A stretch of DNA of 64,000 bases from Alicycliphilus denitrificans K601 (GTDB taxonomy: Bacteria; Pseudomonadota; Gammaproteobacteria; Burkholderiales; Burkholderiaceae_C): the NCBI RefSeq assembly GCF_000204645.1, contig NC_015422.1:3117001-3181000 (forward strand). Reading direction: 5' to 3'. Below, in pieces: positions 23,998 to 36,400 of the stretch (positions are counted from its first letter, which is position 1; each line of letters starts with the position of its first letter). Both the position numbers and the translations under genes were made by a program. A model generated the notes under the pieces. That model worked only from the letters and a program-made list of their open reading frames with translations. It was not told where the DNA came from and did not search any database.

Positions 23998-25805
23998 GTG
24001 CATGCCCCCTCTTCCGCGCTGAGCGCATTGCGCCGGAACCCGGCAAACAGTTCGCGCCCCCAGCCGTGGGCGTTGTCCTCGTGCAAGCCGGGCGGCATGG
24101 CGGCGGGCTGGCGCGCCTGCCACTCTGCGGCATCGATCAACACGTCCAGCGTGCCGGCCACCGCGTCGAGCCGGATGGGGTCGCCGTCGCGCACGCGCGC
24201 CAGCGGGCCGCCGGCGTGTGCCTCGGGCGATGCGTGGATGGCGGCGGGCACCTTGCCCGACGCGCCGCTCATGCGGCCATCGGTCACCAGCGCCACCTTG
24301 TGCCCCTTGCCCTGCAGCACGGCCAGCGGAGGCGTGAGCTTGTGCAGCTCGGGCATGCCATTGGCCCGCGGGCCCTGCCAGCGCACCACGCAGACCACGT
24401 CCCGCTCTAGCTCGCCTGCCTGGAAGGCCTGCAGCAATTCGCCCTGGGAGGCGAACACCCGCGCCGGCGCCTCGACCACATGGTGGTCCCGCGGCACGGC
24501 GGAGACCTTGATCACGCTGCGCCCCAGGTTGCCCGACAGCAGCTTGAGCCCCCCCGTGGCGCTGAAGGGATCGGCCGCCGGGCGCAGCACGCTGTCGTCG
24601 CGCGACGCACCGACGTCGGCCCAGCGCAGACGCTGCCCGGCATCGCCCTCGGGCACGCGCGTGTATTCGCGGATGCCGCCGGGGCGCACGGTGAGCACGT
24701 CCTCGTGCATCAGGCCAGCGTCGAGCAGCTCGCGGATCACGTAGCCCGGGCCGCCAGCGGCCTGGAACCGGTTCACGTCCGCGCTGCCGTTGGGGTATAC
24801 CCGCGCCAGCAGCGGCACGGCGGCGGACAGGGCAGAAAAGTCGTCCCAGTCGATCACGATGCCCGCGGCCCGGGCCACTGCCACCCAATGGATCAGGTGG
24901 TTGGTGGAGCCGCCCGTGGCCAGCAGCGCCACCATGGCGTTGACGATGGCGCGCTCGTCGACCACGCGCCCTATCGGCGGGCATGGCGCGCCGGCGCTGC
25001 CCAGCACGGTGCGCGCGGCCTCGCGCGTGAGTTCCTCGCGCAGCGCATGGCCTGGGTTCACGAAGGCCGTGCCCGGCACATGCAGGCCCATGGCCTCCAG
25101 CAGCATCTGGTTGCTGTTGGCCGTGCCATAGAAGGTACAGGTGCCCGGCGAGTGGTAGGCGGCCATCTCGGCCTGCAGCAGCTCGCCGCGCCCCACCAGG
25201 CCCTGCGCGGCCTGCTCGCGCACCTTGGCCTTGGCGCTGTTGGACAGACCCGAGGTCATGGGCCCCGCCGGCACGAATACCGTAGGCAGGTAGCCGAACT
25301 GCAGCGCACCCACCAGCAGCCCGGGCACGATCTTGTCGCACACGCCCAGCATCAGGGCCGCGTCGAACACGTCGTGGCTCAGCGCTACGGCCGTGGCCAT
25401 GGCGATCACGTCGCGCGAGAACAGGCTCAGCTCCATGCCCGGCGTGCCCTGGGTCACGCCGTCGCACATGGCGGGCACGCCCCCCGCGACCTGGGCCGTG
25501 GCGCCGCACCTGCGGGCCTCGTCCTTGATGAGGCCGGGGTACGACGCCAGCGGCGCATGGGCCGAGAGCATGTCGTTGTAGGACGTGACGATGCCGATGT
25601 TGGGCGCCTTCTGGGCCACCACGCGCAGCTTGTCGCTGCCGGGCATGGCGGCGAAGGCATGGGCCACGTTGGCGCAGCCCAGGCGCGCGGCGCCGCGATC
25701 GCGGCGCGCATGGGATTCGAGTTGCTGCAGGTAGGCGTCGCGCGTTGCGGCGCTGCGCTGCCGGATGCGTTCGGTAACGGTGTGGACTGTTTCGTGCGAT
25801 GACAT
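23988..25805 (-). CDS. edd: Phosphogluconate dehydratase
   Basis: A 605-residue Edd/IlvD-family Fe-S dehydratase converting 6-phosphogluconate to KDPG; the E. coli enzyme is 603 residues. Family marks are [29 protein letters not shown] and [26 protein letters not shown] with cluster cysteines, and [18 protein letters not shown] near the C-terminus. The ATG at 25805 ([14 protein letters not shown]) is preferred to an upstream in-frame site that adds 39 unrelated residues. It lies 126 bases after the TRAP binding-protein gene and overlaps eda. It works with gluconokinase and the transporter of the same operon. Confidence 0.96.
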   Translation of the reverse strand: MSSHETVHTVTERIRQRSAATRDAYLQQLESHARRDRGAARLGCANVAHAFAAMPGSDKLRVVAQKAPNIGIVTSYNDMLSAHAPLASYPGLIKDEARRCGATAQVAGGVPAMCDGVTQGTPGMELSLFSRDVIAMATAVALSHDVFDAALMLGVCDKIVPGLLVGALQFGYLPTVFVPAGPMTSGLSNSAKAKVREQAAQGLVGRGELLQAEMAAYHSPGTCTFYGTANSNQMLLEAMGLHVPGTAFVNPGHALREELTREAARTVLGSAGAPCPPIGRVVDERAIVNAMVALLATGGSTNHLIHWVAVARAAGIVIDWDDFSALSAAVPLLARVYPNGSADVNRFQAAGGPGYVIRELLDAGLMHEDVLTVRPGGIREYTRVPEGDAGQRLRWADVGASRDDSVLRPAADPFSATGGLKLLSGNLGRSVIKVSAVPRDHHVVEAPARVFASQGELLQAFQAGELERDVVCVVRWQGPRANGMPELHKLTPPLAVLQGKGHKVALVTDGRMSGASGKVPAAIHASPEAHAGGPLARVRDGDPIRLDAVAGTLDVLIDAAEWQARQPAAMPPGLHEDNAHGWGRELFAGFRRNALSAEEGACTWL

Positions 25806-25855
25806 TGCTGGGCCTGGGCTGGGCGGCTGGCGAAAGGCTTCCCCTGGAAACCCCT

Positions 25856-25872
25856 GTGCCGGGAACCGGCAC
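25856..25872. repeat. Hairpin between TRAP binding-protein gene and edd
   Basis: A perfect 7-base inverted repeat, GTGCCGG gaa CCGGCAC, in the 126-base dctP-edd spacer. It has no T-run, so it is more likely an mRNA stability or attenuation element than a terminator. It could lower edd-eda expression relative to the transporter, or protect upstream mRNA. The role is inferred. Confidence 0.4.
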
Positions 25873-25931
25873 GGGCATTGGCCAAGGCTGTATGGACAGG
25901 CGCCGCCGGCAGCCTGCCCCACCCGCTTGGC

Positions 25932-26942
25932 TTACTTGGCGTTACGCATCTGCTGGACGGCAGCGTTGACCTCGTCCCAGGTCTGCTGGCCTACGGACTT
26001 GGCGATGCCCGCGTTCACGCTGGCGAGTTTTTCGCGCATGCGGTTGGCTTCCTGAGCCGACAGCTCGTTCACCTGCATGCCCTTGCCCTTGAGGTCGGCC
26101 AGCGCCTTAGCGGCCTCCTCGCGCGTGTCCTTGCGCTCGAAGTCGCGGCTCTTGATGGCGGCGTCCTGCAGCACCTTCTTCTCGGCGGTGGACAGGCCGT
26201 CCCACCATTTCTTGCTCACCGTCACGATCCACGGGCTGTACACGTGATTGGTCACCGTGAGGTACTTCTGCACCTCGTAGAACTTGCTGGAGACGATGGT
26301 GTTGTAGGGGTTCTCCTGGCCATCGACGGCGCGGGTCTCCAGCGCGGTGAACAATTCGGAAAACGGCAGCGGAACGGCATTGGCGCCCAGGGCCTTGAAG
26401 CTGTCGAGGAACACATTGTTCTGCATCACGCGCAGCTTGATATCGTTCAGGTCTTCCAGCCTTGCCACCGGGCGCTTGCTGTTGGTGAGGTTGCGAAAGC
26501 CGTTCTCCCAATAGACCAGGCCCACCATGCCCTTGGCCTCCAGCTTGGCCTTGATCTTGTCGCCCACGGGGCCGTCGAGCACGGCGTCCGCCTCCTTCGC
26601 GCTGCTGAAGAGGAACGGCGTGTCCCACACGGCCATCTCGGGCACCAGGCCCACCAGCGTGGCGGTGGAGCCGACCATCATCTCCTGCGCGCCGCCGATC
26701 AGCGCCTGTTGCATCTGCGTGTCCGAGCCCAGCGAGGCGTTGCCGATGGCGCGCACCTTCATCTTGCCGCCGCTGGCCTTCTCCACCTCCTGCGCGAACA
26801 TGCGGGCCGCGCGGCCCTGGTTGGAGTTGTCCACCAGGCCATAGCCGAAGCGCACGATGCGCGGCTTGAAATCCTGGGCCTGTGCGGCGCCGGCGGCGAC
26901 GAGTGCGGCCACGAGGCCGGCGAGAGCAAAGCGGATACGCAT
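25932..26942 (-). CDS. TRAP transporter substrate-binding protein (DctP family)
   Basis: A 336-residue periplasmic solute receptor. A Sec signal [23 protein letters not shown] (cleavage after AQA) precedes the DctP domain: IRFGYGLVDNSNQGRAARMFAQEVEKASGGKMKVRAIGNASLGSD. The substrate carboxylate-binding arginine is probably in LKLRVMQN-like DIKLRVMQNNVFLDSFKALGANAVPLPFSELFTALETRAVDGQENP. It hands substrate to the DctQM membrane pair coded next. The operon with gluconokinase and edd-eda suggests gluconate or a related sugar acid as substrate. The operon is likely controlled by the LacI-type repressor at 29567. Confidence 0.93.
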   Translation of the reverse strand: MRIRFALAGLVAALVAAGAAQAQDFKPRIVRFGYGLVDNSNQGRAARMFAQEVEKASGGKMKVRAIGNASLGSDTQMQQALIGGAQEMMVGSTATLVGLVPEMAVWDTPFLFSSAKEADAVLDGPVGDKIKAKLEAKGMVGLVYWENGFRNLTNSKRPVARLEDLNDIKLRVMQNNVFLDSFKALGANAVPLPFSELFTALETRAVDGQENPYNTIVSSKFYEVQKYLTVTNHVYSPWIVTVSKKWWDGLSTAEKKVLQDAAIKSRDFERKDTREEAAKALADLKGKGMQVNELSAQEANRMREKLASVNAGIAKSVGQQTWDEVNAAVQQMRNAK

Positions 26943-26998
26943 GGAAAATCTCCTTCGGATGGTCAAGGGAAAAATGGTTGGAAGGCTCGGAAGCTGTC

Positions 26999-28279
26999 TC
27001 AGTGCATCCACCGCAGCGGCGCGGTGATGAGCGCGGGAAACAGCGTGAACAGGACGAGCAGCAGCACATACACCGCCAGGAAGGGCGTCGTGCCCTTGAT
27101 CACGGTCTCCATGCGCAGCCGGCCCACGCCGGCCACCACGTTCTGCACCGTGCCCACGGGCGGGGTGATCAGGCCGATGCAGCCCACGTAGATGAACATG
27201 AAGCCGAAGTACACGGGGTCGATGCCCGCCCGCACGGCCAGCGGCGCGCACACGGGGCCGAAGATCAGGATGGTGGGCGTCAGGTCCATGGCCGTGCCCA
27301 CCACCAGCAGGAACACCATCATCAGCGCCATGAACAGCACCGGGCTGCCCATCACGCCGGAAAAACTGTCGGCCAGCATGTTGGGCAGGTCGGCCAGGGT
27401 GATCATGTAGGCCGTCACGGTGGCGGCGCCGCACAGGAACATGACCACCGCCGTGGTCTTGCCCGCCGCAAGAAACACGCCGTACAGTTGCTGCCAGTTC
27501 AGCTCGCGGTACACGAACATGGACACCAGCAGCGCGTACACCGCAGCGACCACCGCGGCCTCGGTCGGCGTGAAGATGCCGCCGCGCAGGCCGCCCAGGA
27601 TGATGACCGGCATCATCATGGCCCAGAAGCTCTTCGCCAGGGTCTTCATGCGCGGGCCCCAGGCCACGCGCTCCATGGCCGGCAGGCCGTGGCGGCGGGC
27701 GATCCACCACCAGGCGCCGATGAGGAAGAAGCCCATCATCAGCCCGGGCGCCACGCCCGAGAGGAACAGCTTGCTGATCGAGGTGTTGGTCGTCACTCCG
27801 TAGATCACGAACGGCATGGAGGGCGGAATGATGGGCGCGATGATGCCGCCCGATGCGAGCAGGCCCGCGCTGTAGCTCATGGGGTACTTCTGCTCGCGCA
27901 TCATGGGCAGCAGGATGGTCGCCAGCGCCGCCGTGTCGGCGATGGCCGAGCCGCTCATGGACGCCAGCAGCACGGCCGCGCCGATCACCACGAAGCCCAG
28001 CCCGCCGCGGATATGCCCCACGAAGGCGCGCGCCAGGTCGATGATGCGGCGCGACAAGCCACCCGCGTTCATCAGTTCGCCGGCCAGGATGAAGAACGGC
28101 ACGGCCAGCAACGGGAAGTTGTCGAAGCCGGCCTGAAGGTTCTGCGCCAGCAGCTGCGTGTCGAAGAAATCCAGGTGCCACATCAGGGCGACGCCCGTGA
28201 GCACCAGCGCATGGGCGATCGGCATGCCGATCACCATGCCGCCTATGAGCACCAGAAGGAAGATGGCGGTGACGATCAT
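26999..28279 (-). CDS. TRAP transporter large permease (DctM family)
   Basis: A 426-residue membrane protein with about 12 hydrophobic helices. Family features are the start IFLLVLIGGMVIGMPIAHALVLTG, PFFILAGELMNAGGLSRRI, GSAIADTAALATILLPMM and the C-terminal PPVGTVQNVVAGVGRLRMETV. It is the ion-coupled translocating subunit, working with DctQ and the DctP receptor. It lies between dctP (56-base gap) and dctQ (10-base gap). Confidence 0.94.
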   Translation of the reverse strand: MIVTAIFLLVLIGGMVIGMPIAHALVLTGVALMWHLDFFDTQLLAQNLQAGFDNFPLLAVPFFILAGELMNAGGLSRRIIDLARAFVGHIRGGLGFVVIGAAVLLASMSGSAIADTAALATILLPMMREQKYPMSYSAGLLASGGIIAPIIPPSMPFVIYGVTTNTSISKLFLSGVAPGLMMGFFLIGAWWWIARRHGLPAMERVAWGPRMKTLAKSFWAMMMPVIILGGLRGGIFTPTEAAVVAAVYALLVSMFVYRELNWQQLYGVFLAAGKTTAVVMFLCGAATVTAYMITLADLPNMLADSFSGVMGSPVLFMALMMVFLLVVGTAMDLTPTILIFGPVCAPLAVRAGIDPVYFGFMFIYVGCIGLITPPVGTVQNVVAGVGRLRMETVIKGTTPFLAVYVLLLVLFTLFPALITAPLRWMH

Positions 28280-28289
28280 GATTGCCGGC

Positions 28290-28811
28290 CTATTCCACCG
28301 AAACGTCCGCGTCGCTGCCGTGCGCCAGCGGCTCGCCGCGGCTCAGGTCCACCACCACGCCCGCCAGCAGGCCCACCGCCAGCACCAGCGTGGCCGCGGC
28401 GCCCAGCGCCAGCGGGTAGCCCAGCACGGTGCTGTAGCTTTCCATACCCGCGATCACCTGCTCCCAGGAGCCCTTGAGCAGCAGCAGCATGCCGCCGGCC
28501 ACCAGGGCCTGGCTGAACCAGAACAGCAGCTTGCGCGCCCGGCCCTTGAGGCGCGAGGTCAGCATGTCGAAGCCCAGATGCTTGCCCTCGAAGGCCGCGA
28601 CGATGGTGCCCACCGCCACCAGCCAGACAAACAGCAGGCGCGAAATCTCCTCGTACGACACGATGCTGGTGGAAAACACGTAGCGCAGCACCACGTTGAC
28701 GAACACGGCCACCACCATGCCGGCCAGCGCCAGCACCATGAAATGCTCGGCCAGGCGCTGCGGGAGCGGCTTGCGCGGCAGCGCCGCGGCGGAAGATGAC
28801 GTATCGCTCAT
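28290..28811 (-). CDS. TRAP transporter small permease (DctQ family)
   Basis: A 173-residue protein with four hydrophobic helices (HFMVLALAGMVVAVFVNVVLRYVF; ISRLLFVWLVAVGTIVAAFEGKHLGFDML; LLFWFSQALVAGGMLLLL; LGYPLALGAAATLVLAVGLL) and the DctQ motif WLVAVGTIVA. It pairs with the DctM subunit. Its ATG overlaps the gluconokinase stop by 4 bases, tying transport to phosphorylation of the imported sugar acid. Confidence 0.93.
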   Translation of the reverse strand: MSDTSSSAAALPRKPLPQRLAEHFMVLALAGMVVAVFVNVVLRYVFSTSIVSYEEISRLLFVWLVAVGTIVAAFEGKHLGFDMLTSRLKGRARKLLFWFSQALVAGGMLLLLKGSWEQVIAGMESYSTVLGYPLALGAAATLVLAVGLLAGVVVDLSRGEPLAHGSDADVSVE

Positions 28812-29362
28812 GCGTTGTCTCCAGTGAGGGAAGAAGAGGGGCGGGCGGCCAGACCATCGCCATGCAGCCAGTGGACGACGGCCTGCGCCAGTTCGGCCAC
28901 GGGACGCGTGGCATCCAGCATCAGCACGCCCGGCTCGTCCTCGGGCGATTCCAGCGTGGCGAACTGGTCGGCCACCAATGCCGGCGAGAAGAAATGCCCC
29001 GCGCGCGACTGCACGCGCCCCAGCGCCTGGCCATAGTCCAACCCCAGGAACACGAAGCCCACGCGCGGATTGCCGGCGCGCAGGCGCTCGCGGTACTTGC
29101 GCCGCAGCGCCGAGCAGGTAAGCACCACGCCCGCCGCGCCCGGCCGAGGCTCAAGCAGCGCGGCCAGCCGGTCGAGCCAGCCGGCGCGATCGGCGTCGGT
29201 CAGGGGTACGCCGGCGCGCATCTTGGCGATGCTCTGCGGCGCATGGTAGGCATCGCCCTCGTGCAGCATCCAGCCCAAGGCCTGGGCACAAGCCTCGCCC
29301 ACGCTGGACTTGCCACAGCCCGATACGCCCATCACGACGATGGCATTTGGTCTAAAGTTCAA
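28808..29362 (-). CDS. Gluconokinase (GntK family)
   Basis: A 184-residue kinase phosphorylating gluconate to 6-phosphogluconate, feeding edd. The P-loop is GVSGCGKS (residues 12-19), followed by EGDAYHAPQSIAKMRAGVPLTDADRAGWL, CSALRRKYRERLR and GHFFSPALVADQFATLE, all GntK marks. The frame's only start that keeps the usual residues before the P-loop is TTG at 29362. That codon overlaps a 16-bp operator palindrome and lacks a clear ribosome site. An internal ATG at 29332 would begin right at the P-loop and seems too short, so the start is uncertain. First gene of the operon. Confidence 0.92.
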   Translation of the reverse strand: MNFRPNAIVVMGVSGCGKSSVGEACAQALGWMLHEGDAYHAPQSIAKMRAGVPLTDADRAGWLDRLAALLEPRPGAAGVVLTCSALRRKYRERLRAGNPRVGFVFLGLDYGQALGRVQSRAGHFFSPALVADQFATLESPEDEPGVLMLDATRPVAELAQAVVHWLHGDGLAARPSSSLTGDNA

Positions 29363-29376
29363 GATAGCGCTATCTT
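29361..29376. promoter_or_regulatory. Gnt operator 1 (16-bp palindrome)
   Basis: The perfect palindrome AAGATAGCGCTATCTT at the start of the gluconokinase gene, identical to 29515-29530. The central CG dyad and 16-bp length are typical of LacI-family sites. It most likely binds the divergent LacI-type repressor and blocks the gntK-led operon. Confidence 0.8.
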
Positions 29377-29514
29377 TATGAGTTCAAAAAAATGGCCGCG
29401 CACGAGACAGCAGCCATCCACGCATATACCCTTCAATCCCGGAACAAGCTTTCCTCCACCTGGTTTCTGCCTGGATCACCCGTTCGATGGGTGGATATGG
29501 GTAAGAACGGATGA

Positions 29515-29530
29515 AAGATAGCGCTATCTT
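29515..29530. promoter_or_regulatory. Gnt operator 2 (16-bp palindrome)
   Basis: A second identical AAGATAGCGCTATCTT, 154 bases centre to centre from the first and 36 bases before the repressor's start codon. It could mediate autoregulation and DNA looping with operator 1. Confidence 0.8.
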
Positions 29531-29566
29531 AAGAGACAATTCCTCCAGAAAACTCAGGAATAACCC

Positions 29567-30592
29567 TTGACCGCCAACCGACGTCAGCGCCGCTCCAGCG
29601 GTCGCATCACCTTGAACGACGTGGCCGGCGCCGCCGGCGTGAGCCCCATCACCGTGTCGCGCACCCTGCGCGGCGAGCGCAGCGTGGACCCGGTACTGGC
29701 GCAGCGCGTGCGCGAGGCAGCGGAACGCCTAGGCTACGTGCCTGACCCGGCGGCGCGCGCCCTGGCCTCGCAGCGCAGCACCCAGGTACTGGTGCTGGTG
29801 CCGCTGCTGTCCAACGCGCTGTTCGTGGACCTGCTGGAAGCGGTGCACCGCACGCTGTTTCCAGAGGGGTTCCAGCCGCTCATCGGCGTGACCCACTACG
29901 ACAGCGCCGAGGAGGAATTGCTGCTGCGTACCTACCTGCCCCACCGCCCGGCGGGCCTGCTGGTGACGGGATTCGACCGGAGCGAGGCGGCGCGCCAGCT
30001 CATCGTGCGCAGCGGCGTGCCCTGCGTGCACCTCATGGAGACCAGCACCGCTCCGGGCGTGGCCTGCGTCGGCTTTTCGCAGCAGGCGGCGGGCGCGACC
30101 ATCACGCGCCACCTGCTGGAACGCGGGCGCCGGCGCATCGCGTTCTGCGGCGCGCAATTGGACCCACGCGTACTGCAGCGCGCCGAAGGCTACCGGAGCA
30201 CCCTGCGCGAGGCCGGCCTGTACGACCCGCGCCTGGAAATGCTAAGCCCCGAGCGTTCCTCGATAGCACTCGGCGCGCGCCTGTTCGAGGACATGGTGCA
30301 GCGCATGCCGGACATCGACGCCATCTTCTTCTGCAACGACGACATCGCCCAAGGCGGGCTGCTGGCGGCCAACCGGCTGCAGATAGCCGTGCCGGGGCGC
30401 ATCGCCATCGCCGGCTTCAACGACCTGGCCGGCAGCGCCCAGATGGTGCCGCCACTGACCACCATACGCACGCCGCGCGGCGAAGTAGGCCAGGCCGGCG
30501 CCACCATGCTGCTGGGCCTGATGCGCGGCACGCTGGAGCAGCCGCAATGCATCGATCTGGATTACGAGCTCATCGTGCGCGAGAGCACCTAA
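29567..30592 (+). CDS. LacI-family repressor of the gluconate operon (GntR-like)
   Basis: A 341-residue LacI/GalR regulator. The helix-turn-helix and hinge are ITLNDVAGAAGVSPITVSRTLRGERSVDPVLAQRVREAAERLGYVPDPAARAL (residues 14-66). A periplasmic-binding-like effector domain follows (DAIFFCNDDIAQGGLLAANRL; PGRIAIAGFNDLAGS). The start is TTG at 29567, 8 bases after an AGGAA ribosome site; an R-rich stretch (NRRQRRSSGR) precedes the HTH. The divergent position and the two matching palindromes in the shared gap make it the probable repressor of gntK-TRAP-edd-eda. Gluconate or 6-phosphogluconate is the likely inducer. Confidence 0.9.
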   Translation: MTANRRQRRSSGRITLNDVAGAAGVSPITVSRTLRGERSVDPVLAQRVREAAERLGYVPDPAARALASQRSTQVLVLVPLLSNALFVDLLEAVHRTLFPEGFQPLIGVTHYDSAEEELLLRTYLPHRPAGLLVTGFDRSEAARQLIVRSGVPCVHLMETSTAPGVACVGFSQQAAGATITRHLLERGRRRIAFCGAQLDPRVLQRAEGYRSTLREAGLYDPRLEMLSPERSSIALGARLFEDMVQRMPDIDAIFFCNDDIAQGGLLAANRLQIAVPGRIAIAGFNDLAGSAQMVPPLTTIRTPRGEVGQAGATMLLGLMRGTLEQPQCIDLDYELIVREST

Positions 30593-30620
30593 AAAAATCC
30601 GCAGCCAGGGCTGCGGATTT
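30593..30620 (-). terminator. Rho-independent terminator (clpA side; possibly bidirectional)
   Basis: Arms AAATCCGCAG (30595-30604) and CTGCGGATTT (30611-30620) pair perfectly around a 6-base loop. Read leftward, the stem runs into seven Ts, so it ends clpA transcription. Read rightward, it follows the repressor stop directly and could also act on that gene. Confidence 0.85.
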
Positions 30621-30637
30621 CCATGGAGGCAAGAGCG

Positions 30638-32986
<2,349 letters not shown>

Positions 32987-33045
32987 GTGAGAACTCCTAT
33001 GTGCTTGCGTGTGAAAGATGACTGTAGATCGGGGACAAAGTCCAT

Positions 33046-33399
33046 TTATTCAACAGGCTCACTCACGCATTGCAGCGGGTGTCCGGCCCGGTGCGCCGCG
33101 TCGAGGACCTGCTCGACCTTGGTGGCCGCCACGTCGCGCGTATAGACGCCGCAGACGCCTTTTCCGTCCAGGTGGATCTTGAGCATGATCTGCGTGGCCG
33201 CCTCGCGGTCCTTGTTGAAGAACTCCTGCAGCACGACGACCACGAACTCCATGGGCGTGTAGTCGTCGTTGAGCATCACCACCTGGTACATCTGGGGCGG
33301 CTTGGTTTTCTGGGTCCGCCGCTCGAGCACGGCCGAACCGCCCTCGTCTCTCAAGGGAAGGCGTGGCGTCGGCGCGGGCGTAGGGGGTCTGGTTGCCAT
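33046..33399 (-). CDS. clpS: ClpS adaptor protein
   Basis: A 117-residue adaptor that binds the ClpA N-domain and delivers N-degron substrates. Core signature: [65 protein letters not shown]. It includes the NDD-xT-PMEFV substrate-pocket region. The start at 33399 ([24 protein letters not shown]) gives a flexible tail ahead of the core; an ATG 9 bases upstream is possible. It directly precedes clpA and lies 68 bases after dnaE. Confidence 0.96.
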   Translation of the reverse strand: MATRPPTPAPTPRLPLRDEGGSAVLERRTQKTKPPQMYQVVMLNDDYTPMEFVVVVLQEFFNKDREAATQIMLKIHLDGKGVCGVYTRDVAATKVEQVLDAAHRAGHPLQCVSEPVE

Positions 33400-33467
33400 G
33401 TATTTCATTCTAGTCCGCCGGGCTCGGCTGCGGCAGATGCCTGAAACTGGTGCCGCAGCCGGCTTTT

Positions 33468-36400
33468 TCAAGCGTTTTCGTACACCACGCTCACGTTGTC
33501 GCTGCCCGCCTGCGCGCCCCAGGCGGCCAGGGCGGAATCGCTCGGGAAGAAGCGGCTGGCCTCGCCGAGCTGCAGTTCTGCGACGGCCGCCCCCGCATCG
33601 GCCTGGCAGCGCACGCCCATGCGCACGCGCAGGCCATGGGCCAGCACCTCGCCATGCTCCGTTTCCTCCCGGCGCGGGGGAAATTCCCGCACGATCGAGG
33701 CCACATCGGGCCTGGCGCCGTCCCGGGGCCCGACCAGCAGGTAGCGGCCAAAGCGCGCCCGCGCACCGGCCAGGTCCCAGACCTGCTGCACCTTCACGCG
33801 CAGCCCGCCACTGAAGTGGTCGAACTGCAGCCGCCCGCTCACGACCACGAGCTCGTCGTCCTTGAGCGCGCCGGCGCTCGCTGCGATCACCCCTTCGTCG
33901 GCCGAGGCCTCGATCACGCCCGACTTGTCGTCGAGCTTGAACAGCGCCAGCTTGCCGCGCTGCCCGGTGATCACGCGGCAGTCGCCCACGATGCCGGCGA
34001 GCACCTGGGTCTCGCGGCTGTCGGCCAGCTCGGCCATGGGCGTGCGCACGAAGCGGCGCACCTCCTGCTGCACCTCGTCGAACAAATGGCCCGACAGGTA
34101 GAAGCCCACCGCCGTCTTCTCCTGCATCAGGCGCTCCTTGATGCCCCAGGGCGTGGCCTCCACGAGGTCCGGCTCCTGGGTGCTCGAGCCTATGGCATCG
34201 TCGCCCATCATGTCGAACAGGCCGCCCTGGTTGGCATTGGCGAGCTGGGCGTTGGCGAAATCGAACGCCCGGTCGATGGAGGCCACGAGCGCCGCGCGGT
34301 TCAGGTGCAGCGCGTCGAACGCGCCGGCCTTGATGAGCGCCTCCACCGTGCGCTTGTTGATGCGCGAGCGGTCCACGCGCACGCAGAAGTCGAACAGGCT
34401 CTTGAACGGCCCGCGCGTGCCGCCCTGCGGGCCCACGCCCTGCCCTTCGCGCGCGGCGACGATGGCCTCGATGGCCTGCTGGCCCGTGCCCTTGACGGCA
34501 CCCAGGCCGTAGCGGATGACCTTGTCCGTCACCGGCTCGAAGCGGTAGTTGCCGCGGTTGATGTCCGGCGGCTCGAAGGTGATGCCGAAGTGCTTGACCG
34601 CATCCTCGTACAGCACCTTGAGCTTGTCGGTGTCGTCCATTTCCACGGTCATGTTCGCGCAGTAGAACTCGGCCGTGTAGTGCACCTTGAGCCAGCCCGT
34701 GTGGTAGGCCAGCAGCGAGTAGGCGGCGGCGTGCGACTTGTTGAAGCCGTAGCCCGCGAACTTCTCCATCAGGTCGAAGACCTCGTCGGCCTTGTCCTGG
34801 CTGATGCCCTTCTCGGCCGCGCCCTTGCGGAAGATGAGGCGGTGCTCGGCCATCTCCTCGGGCTTTTTCTTGCCCATCGCGCGGCGCAGCATGTCGGCGC
34901 CGCCGAGCGAGTAGCCGCCCAGCACCTGCGCCGTCTGCATCACCTGCTCCTGGTAGACCATGATGCCGTAGGTCTCGGCCAGCACAGGCTCCACCAGCGG
35001 ATGCGGGTACTCCACCGGCTCCTTGCCGTGCTTACGGTTCACGAAGGTGGGGATCAGGTCCATTGGCCCCGGGCGATAGAGCGCGTTCAGGGCGATCAGG
35101 TCTTCCAGGCGGCTCGGACGCGCTTCCTTGAGCATGCCCTGCATGCCGCGCGATTCGAACTGGAACACGGCCTCGGTCATGCCGTCGGCAAAGAGGCGGT
35201 AGGTAGGTGCGTCGTCGAGCGGCACGTTCTCGAACGCGAAGTTCTCCTGCCCTTTGTGCCGCGCGCGGATGAAGTCGCGCGCGATCTCCAGGATGGTGAG
35301 CGTGGCCAGGCCCAGGAAGTCGAACTTGACGAGGCCAATGGCCTCCACGTCGTCCTTGTCGTACTGGCTCACGGCCGACTCACTGCCGGGCTGCTGGTAC
35401 AGCGGGCAGAAGTCGGTGAGCTTGCCCGGCGCGATCAGCACCCCACCCGCGTGCATGCCGATGTTACGCGTCATGCCTTCGAGCTGCTGCGCCATCTCGA
35501 TGATGGTGCGCACGTCCTCCTCCTTGCGCACGCGCTCGTAGAGCATGGGCTCCAGCTCCAGGGCGTAGTTGTTCTTGTCGCCCTCCTTCTTAGGTTCGGG
35601 CGGGTAGGCCAGGGTGTAAGTCTGGCCGGGCTTGCCGGGCACGAGCTTCGAGATGCCGTCGCAGAAGGTGTAGCTCATGTCCATCACGCGGCCCACGTCG
35701 CGGATGGCGGCCTTGGCGGCCATGGTGCCGAAGGTGGCGATCTGGCTCACGGCGTCCTTGCCGTACTTCTCCTTCACGTAATCGATCACGCGGTCGCGGT
35801 TGGCCTGGCAGAAGTCGATGTCGAAGTCGGGCATGGACACCCGCTCGGGGTTCAGGAAGCGCTCGAACAGCAGGTTGTACTGCAGCGGGTCCAGGTCGGT
35901 GATCTTGAGCGCGTAGGCCACGAGCGAGCCCGCACCCGAGCCCCGGCCCGGCCCCACGGGGCAGCCGTTGTTCTTGGCCCACTGGATAAAGTCGCCCACG
36001 ATGAGGAAGTAGCCCGGGAAGCCCATCTTGAGAATGGTGCCGAGCTCGAACTCCAGCCGTTCCTCGTAGCGCAGGCGCTGTCTTTCGCGCTCGGCCTCGT
36101 CGGGGAACAGGTGCAGCAGCCGCTCCTTGAGCCCGTCGTAGGAGGCGACCCGGAAGTACTCCTCGATCGCCATGCCGCCCGGCGTGGGAAAGTCCGGCAG
36201 CTGCGGCTTGCCCAGCACCAGCGTGAGGTTGCAACGCTTGGCGATCTCCAGCGTGTTGGCGATGGCCGAGGGTACGTCGGCGAACAGCGCCTGCATCTCC
36301 GCGCCGCTCTTGAAATACTGCTCCCGGGTGAAGCGGCGCACGCGCCGCGGGTTGGCCAGGATCTCGCCCTCGGCGATGCACACGCGCGCCTCGTGCGCCT

